Shown here: one piece after another, positions 20,661-26,586 of the stretch
Numbering within the stretch: position 1 is the first letter of the stretch
Layout: each line of letters begins with the position of its first letter
NCBI GenBank assembly: GCA_003550305.1
Contig: QKYT01000810.1
Span: 2,362-28,947 of the forward strand
Direction of reading: 5' to 3'
Source: Glomus cerebriforme
Lineage: Eukaryota > Glomeromycota > Glomeromycetes > Glomerales > Glomeraceae
Length of the DNA stretch: 26,586 nt
Position numbers and translations under genes: made by a program
The notes under the pieces: generated by a model
Databases searched by the model: none
What the model was told of the DNA's origin: nothing
What the model saw: only the letters and a program-made list of their open reading frames with translations

Positions 20661-22058
20661 TTACATTATAATCTTAAATTTTTTAATAACACCAAATTTT
20701 TGATATTTTTTAATCACTTCCATAATTCCATTATTCATTTCTAAATTATTAAAATTATTACCTTCAATGGCGAAAGAAAGAGATTTTTTTGGTATACGAT
20801 TCTTCCAAATTATGAAAAATTCTTCTAATTCTTCTGAAAGTATTACTGATCTTTTGTTAATTACCATGTTTAATTCATAAAAATTTTTTGGTGAATATTT
20901 TACAACCGTTTCCAATACGTCTTTGTCACTTAAATAATTATCACCACACCAAATTTTAATACTTTCTAAATATTGACAACCATTAAAAATCTTTTTCAAT
21001 AATTCCAATTCTTTAATTTCTATAGTAAATAATTTTCTNAGATTTGGACAAAACTTATCTATGACCAAATATAATGAATTATCAGGACTTGAAATACGAA
21101 ATTCTTTTAGATTTTTTCCATTAATTTCTAAGAATTTAATTAATGTTACAATTTCTGGATGTCCAAATGGAAATTTTAAAATTTGTAATTGAGGAAAAAT
21201 AATATGATGTATTTTTTTGAAATATCCGAAAGAATCACCATAAATATAAAATGATAACACAAGTTCTTGTAATTTTGTGAAGTTGGAAATAAAGGATAAT
21301 GGTATATGATGCCTTCCTCCATAAAGTTCAAATTTGATTAAAGTATCAGGAAGTTTTGTTATAGAATGAATTATACTCGTTAAATCTTCACAATCAAAAG
21401 ATTGCATTATGTACAAATGCTTTAAATTCTTTTGAACCGAAATTAAATCTGTTACCCCATTTGAAATGACTTCTACAAATTTTATATCTAGGTATTGTAT
21501 ATGATGACATACTTGAGATAATTGATAAAAAAATTCAGGATAAAGATCTGAACGAAGACTTAATTCTGAGAGATCCTTTAAACAATCTTTTGCTCCAAGG
21601 TAACAAATAAAAGTTACATTTGGAATATCTATCATTTTGTAAGAGTTAAAATATAATTTTCTCAAAGAGATTTGATTCATAAATGATTTATATATTTCTT
21701 TTGCTACTATATATTTCTTACGATTTAAAATTTGTGGAGTAATAGATTGATAATTTTGAAGAACATATTTAATTATGTTTTCAATACTATAAACTGAAAG
21801 GTTTTTAATAAATGCTACGTAATTAAATAATGGAGGTCTTAAAGTGGGATTTGAAATAATGATTCCATTCTTATATAAAATTTCTTTTGATTCATTAGGA
21901 AAACAAGCAATTAAAGTTTTATAATTCCAAATACTTCTCCATAAAATTCTAACAGAGACTTCACACCAAAGACGATTGACCAATAGACATGAATACAAAG
22001 TACTTCTCTCCAAGCATTCAAAAATTTCGTTAAGACAGTCGGCGTGAAGTTGAATCAT
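20661..22058 (-). CDS. F-box/LRR-like protein, array copy 2
   Basis: Predicted SCF ubiquitin-ligase receptor, 465 residues, one exon. The F-box is at residues 3-44 (LHADCLNEIFECLERSTLYSC, then NRLWCEVSVRILWRS). Irregular leucine-rich repeats follow, including LKHLYIMQSFDCEDLTSI, LIKFELYGGRHHIPL and LQILKFPFGHPE, and the tail is IPKKSLSF then KKYQKFGVIKKF. It is closely related to copy 3, with a nearly identical stretch in the C-terminal half. The only ambiguous base of the window (21039) lies in it: the codon is CTN, so the residue is leucine whatever the base. The start was chosen by alignment with copy 1. The substrate is unknown. Confidence 0.88.
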   Translation of the reverse strand: MIQLHADCLNEIFECLERSTLYSCLLVNRLWCEVSVRILWRSIWNYKTLIACFPNESKEILYKNGIIISNPTLRPPLFNYVAFIKNLSVYSIENIIKYVLQNYQSITPQILNRKKYIVAKEIYKSFMNQISLRKLYFNSYKMIDIPNVTFICYLGAKDCLKDLSELSLRSDLYPEFFYQLSQVCHHIQYLDIKFVEVISNGVTDLISVQKNLKHLYIMQSFDCEDLTSIIHSITKLPDTLIKFELYGGRHHIPLSFISNFTKLQELVLSFYIYGDSFGYFKKIHHIIFPQLQILKFPFGHPEIVTLIKFLEINGKNLKEFRISSPDNSLYLVIDKFCPNXRKLFTIEIKELELLKKIFNGCQYLESIKIWCGDNYLSDKDVLETVVKYSPKNFYELNMVINKRSVILSEELEEFFIIWKNRIPKKSLSFAIEGNNFNNLEMNNGIMEVIKKYQKFGVIKKFKIIM

Positions 22059-22763
22059 TTTTTTAGAATTTTTACAAAGTTTTTGGAATGTTCTCGGATT
22101 AAAAAAAAATTATTTTTTTTTGTTTAAATGCATTATTTGTGTTACATTGGCTTATATTTGGTCATTTGTCATACTATAGGTATCACAAAACTTGTAGATC
22201 ACGCATTCAAAATATCCATAATAAATTTTTTTCTGTAATTCTTCAAAATCCTCGAGATCGTTTACTTTAGGTATTTTTACAGTATTGTAAAGTTTTAACA
22301 GAACTTACAGTATTAACAGTTAACGTAAATCAATTGGAGGAAGAATCATTTATTACTACAAGAAAATATTTTATAATTTCACTATATCAATGTAAATGAT
22401 GTATTATAATAATTAGTGTAATTTTTCATGTAAATAGTTTCGCATTTACTCATGATCGTCCTAAACATACCGTTTACTTAAACATTAGTTCCTATTGAAC
22501 ACCATGCTATCATTGTATTGGTCCTAAGACCGTCAAAGGTCGTTTGACCGTTATAATAACTATTTAATATTTGATGAATTTATTTTAATCAATCGGTTAA
22601 TTATTCTAGCATTTAAAATCATTTACAAATATTTTTGTTATTTTTTATTTTTACATAAAAATTTTACATAAGTAGTAATAATAAAATATACACGATAAAT
22701 ATACAGTATATTAAACGAAAAGAAAAAGAAGATAAACAATACACGATCTAATTTATTAATTTT
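22059..22763. other. Spacer between array copies 2 and 3
   Basis: Upstream region of copy 2 and downstream flank of copy 3. Similar in order and sequence to the other array spacers (TTTTTTTCTGTAATT, TTTTAACAGA-CTTACAGTATTA, TTTTTGTTATTTTTTATTTTTACATAAA). No gene. Confidence 0.55.
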
Positions 22764-24173
22764 TTACATTATAACCTTAAATTTTTTAATAATACCCAAT
22801 CTTTTATATTTTTTAATCACTTCAATAATTTCATAATTCATTTCTGAATCATTAAAATTATTACCTTCAATGGTAAAAGAGAGGGATTTTTGTGGTATAC
22901 GATCCTTCCAAATTGTGAAGAATTTCTCTAATTCTTTTGAAAGTATTTCTGATCTTGTGTTAATTACCATTTTTAATTCATAAAAATTTTTTGGTGAATA
23001 TTTTACAACCGTTTCCAATACTTCTTTGTAATTATCACCACACAAAATTTTAATACTTTCTAAATATTGACAACCATTAAAAATCTTTTTCAATAATTCC
23101 ACTTCTTTAATTTCTATAGTAAATAATTTTCTAAGATTTGGACAAAACTTATCTATGACCAAATATAATGAATTATCAGGACTTGAAATACGAAATTCTT
23201 TTAGATTTTTTCCATTAATTTCTAAGAATTTAATTAATGTTTCAATTTCTGGATGTCCAAATGGAAATTTTAAAATTTGTAATTGAGGGAAAGTAATATG
23301 ATGTATTTTTTTGAAATATCCGAAAGAATCACCATAAATATAAAATGATAATACAAGTTCTTGTAAATTTGTTAAGTTGGTGATAAATGACAATGGTATA
23401 CTATGCCCTCCTCCATAAAGTTCAAATTTGATTAAAGTATTAGGAAGTTTTGTTAATGAATGAATTACACCCATTAAATCTTCACAATTACAACTTTGAA
23501 TTATCAAGCTCTTTAAATTTTTCTGGACAGAAATTAAATCTGTTACCCCATTTGAAATGACTTCTACAAATTTTATTTCTAGGTATTGTATATTATAACA
23601 TAATTTAGACAATTGATAAAAAAATTCAGGATAAAGATCTGAACGAATATTTAATTTTGAGAGACATTTTAAACAATCTCTCGCTCCAGGGTAAGAAATA
23701 AAATTTATATTTGGAATATCTATCGTTATACTATAAGAAATAAAATATAATTCCTTCAAGGAGATTTGATTCATGATCAATTTATATATTTCTTCTGCCA
23801 CTATATATTCCTTATGATTTAAACTTTGTGGAGTAATAGATTGATAATTTTGATAATTTTGAAGAATATATTTAATTATGCCTTCAATATTATAAACTGA
23901 AATATTTTTAATAAACGTAACGTAATTAAATAATGGAGGTTTTGAAGTGGAATTTGAAATGATGATTCCATTATTATATAAAATTTCTTTTGATTCATTA
24001 GGAAGGCAAGCAATTAAAGTTTTACAATTCCGAATACTTCTCCATAAATTTCTAACAGAGACTTCACACCAAAGGTGATTGACCAATAAGCATGAATACA
24101 AAGTATTTTTATCTAAGTATTCAAAAATTTCGTAAAGACAATCAGATAAAATTCTATTTTGTTTATTTTTCAT
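22764..24173 (-). CDS. F-box/LRR-like protein, array copy 3
   Basis: Predicted SCF ubiquitin-ligase receptor, 469 residues from the ATG at 24173 (MKNKQNRILSDCLYEIF). An in-frame ATG at 24233 would add 20 residues encoded partly by a poly-A run (a Lys tract) and matching the non-coding upstream flank of the other copies, so the inner start is preferred. The F-box is near residues 7-52, with SVRNLWRSIRNCKTLIACLP at its end. Leucine-rich repeats then follow as in copy 2, with a small in-frame duplication (QNYQNYQS) and a short deletion (GDNYKEV) relative to copies 1 and 2. The tail is IPQKSLSF then KRLGIIKKF. One exon; function beyond target recognition unknown. Confidence 0.86.
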   Translation of the reverse strand: MKNKQNRILSDCLYEIFEYLDKNTLYSCLLVNHLWCEVSVRNLWRSIRNCKTLIACLPNESKEILYNNGIIISNSTSKPPLFNYVTFIKNISVYNIEGIIKYILQNYQNYQSITPQSLNHKEYIVAEEIYKLIMNQISLKELYFISYSITIDIPNINFISYPGARDCLKCLSKLNIRSDLYPEFFYQLSKLCYNIQYLEIKFVEVISNGVTDLISVQKNLKSLIIQSCNCEDLMGVIHSLTKLPNTLIKFELYGGGHSIPLSFITNLTNLQELVLSFYIYGDSFGYFKKIHHITFPQLQILKFPFGHPEIETLIKFLEINGKNLKEFRISSPDNSLYLVIDKFCPNLRKLFTIEIKEVELLKKIFNGCQYLESIKILCGDNYKEVLETVVKYSPKNFYELKMVINTRSEILSKELEKFFTIWKDRIPQKSLSFTIEGNNFNDSEMNYEIIEVIKKYKRLGIIKKFKVIM

Positions 24174-25039
24174 GGAATTATTTTGAATTAAAAAAGAGAA
24201 TTCTTTTTTTTTTTTTATTAAACTCATTAGCATTTAAATGCAAGTTCATTGTAAATACTGTGTTACAATCATTACAATGGTATCTATAACAGATTCACTT
24301 ATCGGGTGTTACAAAATTTAGTGGCGGAAACTTAATCTTTTAATTAAATTTGGTATTAATTCAGAATTGCAGATCATAATCCCATAACCAGAACTTTTTA
24401 AAGGATTAGGCTGTTGAAATGGGAAGGAACACGGAAAATCTTTCTGAGTAGGTGTCGTGAGGGAAACATCGAGTTGCTTTTGATTTACATTTCTTGTAAT
24501 ATGGGAATATTGTGAGTTTTTATAGTATTCTTTATACCTTATACGAGTTAATGGTAGAAGCTTTTGATTTTATATTTTTTTATGTTCCAGATATTTTGCA
24601 ACCATTAAAATAAAATGTACCCAATCTTAAAAATAATAATTCAATCTACACTATATTTTTATTGTTGTAATAAAATGCACTCTATTTAAATTTGAGCTCA
24701 TCAAAATAATTTTAATATTCAAAGTCTCTAAATGAAAAAGATTTTTTTTTATATAAACTTATAATTATTGATAATGTTTTATTATATCAAAAAGAAAAAT
24801 CTAATGTGGTTCTTCTGAGATAATTTCATATACTATACTTTTGATATGTTTGGAAAGTGACAAAATTAGTAGAAAGTAGAAACTCAAAAATACAAATTAT
24901 CCATTCACTAAAATAGAAAAATAGGAAAGATCCTCAGCATTTTATGGGAATCTAGTTTCTTTTCGAGCGAGCAGTGTACAGGAGAGCCTTATATCATTTA
25001 GAGTTACCTAGGATACTCTAATTGAAACTGCGAAAGCAG

Positions 25040-25190
25040 ACAAGTCTCAAGGATCACCTCACACCTCAACACCCTGAACATGAAGCCATTCTACATGAGA
25101 ATCTTGCAAAGGATGCTGATATTGCGGACTAGATTGACGAACTCTACTTGTTAAAGCCGAGCTCATCATAGGAAATCTCTAACGACTCAG
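25040..25190 (+). pseudogene. Degraded coding-like patch
   Basis: A stretch with less extreme AT content. One plus-strand frame reads LTPQHPEHEAILHENLAKD, soon followed by stops, then DELYLLKPSSS and another stop. The acidic, Glu/His/Leu-rich character suggests a decayed gene or transposon fragment. No family was recognised. Confidence 0.25.
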
Positions 25191-25594
25191 TGATGGAATA
25201 TGACCAGTCATTTGACTATTTTGAAATGACCCTTAAATGACATTCGAATGACCTGGTTAAATATAATGCGAAGTTTTGGCTTTATAATTTTTAACACCCA
25301 AATGACACGTGACCTGTCCTTTGAGTCATTTAAGTTAATTTAGGTCTTCTTCAATATATGAGTCATGGTATCATAATCACATCAATGCATACAAATGATT
25401 ATTTTTTAAAAAATATTTCAGTCTTTTCTTTATATTGGATGAATTTAACGAATTATAATTAAGGTAGATACATCTTGTCGAAAGTCAAGATAGGATTATC
25501 AATAGTCAATTTAACAAAATATATGTGGACAAGGATACGATCTGATAGTTCTATTAAATGTAAAGAACCAAATTTATTCACATATACATAAAAA

Positions 25595-25621
25595 ATGATT
25601 TTTTTTTTAAAAAAAAATCAT
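25595..25621. repeat. Homopolymer palindrome ATGA(T)n(A)nTCAT
   Basis: ATGATTTTTTTTT faces AAAAAAAAATCAT with essentially no loop, giving arms of 13 bp. It could form a hairpin or cruciform. Confidence 0.7.
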
Positions 25622-25707
25622 AGGATGTTTTTGTAAATGACTATAGTATACAGATGATCCAAAGCAGCTAAATGTGATGACTCATTTTAGGTCATCATAT
25701 CGTTAAA

Positions 25708-25762
25708 TGTCACCGCACAGAAACTTTGCCCAAAAATCCACTCTAATGCTGGTGCGGTGACA
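25708..25762. repeat. Perfect 11-bp inverted repeat with 33-nt loop
   Basis: TGTCACCGCAC (25708-25718) and GTGCGGTGACA (25752-25762) are exact reverse complements. The arms are far richer in G and C than the surroundings. It could be a small hairpin element, the ends of a MITE remnant, or a paired binding site. Confidence 0.75.
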
Positions 25763-26432
25763 GTATTTCAAAAATTAACCACGTGATGATGATAATTCAG
25801 TTCTTTCCGGATTAACATTCCCCTCATTTATAGACCTTTGATCTTAGCAATTAGCATCATACTGTATATGTTATTTGTGTATAAATGGTTACATCATTCA
25901 ATCTATCATTTTACCAAATTTGCTGGCAATCCGGCTGCCGATCTAAAAAAGGATATTTTTTTCACCCGATGGCCGAACTTTTGTTAAATTATGTTCGTTT
26001 ATTAAATAAATCAATTAGGATGAACACTTTGATACTTAAATACAAAAGTACTCCGAATAATAGCGACAGGTCAAAAAAAAATCAACTGATATATTATCCG
26101 TTATGTAAATTTCATATGAACAATCGAGTTATTAAAATGATGTAAATATATCATCATACTTTTCACGGATTAAAAGAATACAGTAAATTACATAAAGGTT
26201 TGAATAATAATTTATACAAAAATATACTATTTATAATTGTGTTTATATTTGGTTATTTGGCTAAATTATGGATTTGTTAATGATATATATATTTTGGTTG
26301 ATAAATTTTTATTAAAACTAATACATTTGAAGTTAAAAGATTGACTTAAAAGGAATTCTGTACTTCATTTATTTGTAAATCATTGCCTATTTTACCAAAA
26401 AAGGAGCGATTTTCATATAACCATTTTTATAT

Positions 26433-26571
26433 ACTGTTTTACTGTTTTATTGTTATTGTCATTGTTTTCGATTACTATCATTGTTTTACTATTATTGTTT
26501 TATTGACTGTTTTACTATTACTGTTACTGTTATTGTTTTATTGTTTTACTGTTTTACTGTTTTACTTAGGA
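26433..26571 (+). repeat. Low-complexity TTTTACTG / TTATTG repeat
   Basis: Irregular tandem units of TTTTACTG, TTTTATTG and TTATTGTTAC nearly fill the last 140 nt. The open frame through it is a by-product of the repeat. Confidence 0.8.
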
Positions 26572-26586
26572 ACAACAGTTCTATAA

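Larger units (their letters stand above)
16807..24330 (-). repeat. Tandem array of four F-box/LRR units
   Basis: Four units in the same orientation have 3' ends near 16,807, 18,900, 20,661 and 22,764, a spacing of about 2.1 kb except for the shortened decayed unit. Similarity extends outside the genes. Upstream, each unit has a GTTTTT(A)n-type segment, a T-run and GTGTTACA- or GGTCATGCATT-like stretches. Downstream, each has TTTTTGTTATT then ACATAAAT-like runs and an AAACGAAA purine stretch. The duplication unit is therefore gene plus promoter plus 3' flank. Confidence 0.8.
24174..26586. other. Gene-poor right end
   Basis: About 2.4 kb with no convincing gene on either strand. In order it holds the copy 3 upstream flank (to about 24,330), a coding-like degraded patch (24,955-25,190), an AAATGAC/AP-1 site cluster (25,207-25,684), a homopolymer palindrome (25,595-25,621), an 11-bp inverted repeat (25,708-25,762) and a terminal low-complexity repeat. 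The open frame at 25885-26145 has no recognisable features. Confidence 0.5.

Noticed and set aside
24174..24233. Twenty-codon N-terminal extension of F-box copy 3
   Set aside because: Encoded by a poly-A run within the duplicated upstream flank that is non-coding in the other copies; the inner ATG aligns better.
25885..26145. 86-codon open frame in the right end
   Set aside because: No recognisable domain, no paralogue in the window, and composition like the surrounding non-coding DNA.
26383..26586. Open frame at the right edge
   Set aside because: Produced by the TTTTACTG/TTATTG low-complexity repeat.

Overview
The window looks like nuclear DNA of an arbuscular mycorrhizal fungus (Glomeromycotina, most likely Rhizophagus or a close relative). 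It is very AT-rich. It carries many short GT-AG introns and one AT-AC intron of the minor (U12) class, a fungal NADPH oxidase regulator, a Pho85/Cdk5-type kinase, and a tandem run of the F-box/LRR genes that are strongly expanded in these fungi. The genus is an inference from gene content and style; no species marker is present.

Left part (1-12,314), intron-rich conserved genes. A possible last exon of an unknown gene lies at the left edge. It is followed by noxR on the minus strand (9 exons, 374-3115), a mitochondrial dicarboxylate-type carrier on the plus strand (5 exons, 4646-5888), the mitochondrial protease OMA1 on the minus strand (3 exons, 6452-8121), mitochondrial ribosomal protein uS15m on the plus strand (3 exons, 9075-10013), and a Cdk5/Pho85-like kinase on the minus strand (13 exons, 10363-12314). 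All five gene models were rebuilt by hand from splice sites, and each spliced length is a multiple of three. Three consecutive genes encode mitochondrial proteins.

Middle (12,315-16,806). An intronless SET-domain gene (13613-14977) lies divergent to the kinase. About 1.8 kb of non-coding DNA follows, with a cluster of AGTAAC palindromes.

Right part (16,807-24,233), a tandem array of F-box/LRR genes on the minus strand: three intact intronless copies and one decayed copy. Promoter and downstream DNA were duplicated with the genes. Copies 2 and 3 share a nearly identical patch that suggests gene conversion. The decayed copy has lost its ATG, carries frameshifts and an internal deletion, and has an apparent insertion of about 170 nt upstream.

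Far right (24,234-26,586). No convincing gene. It holds a degraded coding-like patch, a cluster of AAATGAC and AP-1-type sites, a perfect 11-bp hairpin and a low-complexity TTTTACTG/TTATTG repeat at the edge.

The strongest observation is the AT-AC intron in the kinase gene. Its boundaries are fixed by reading frame and by family conservation.
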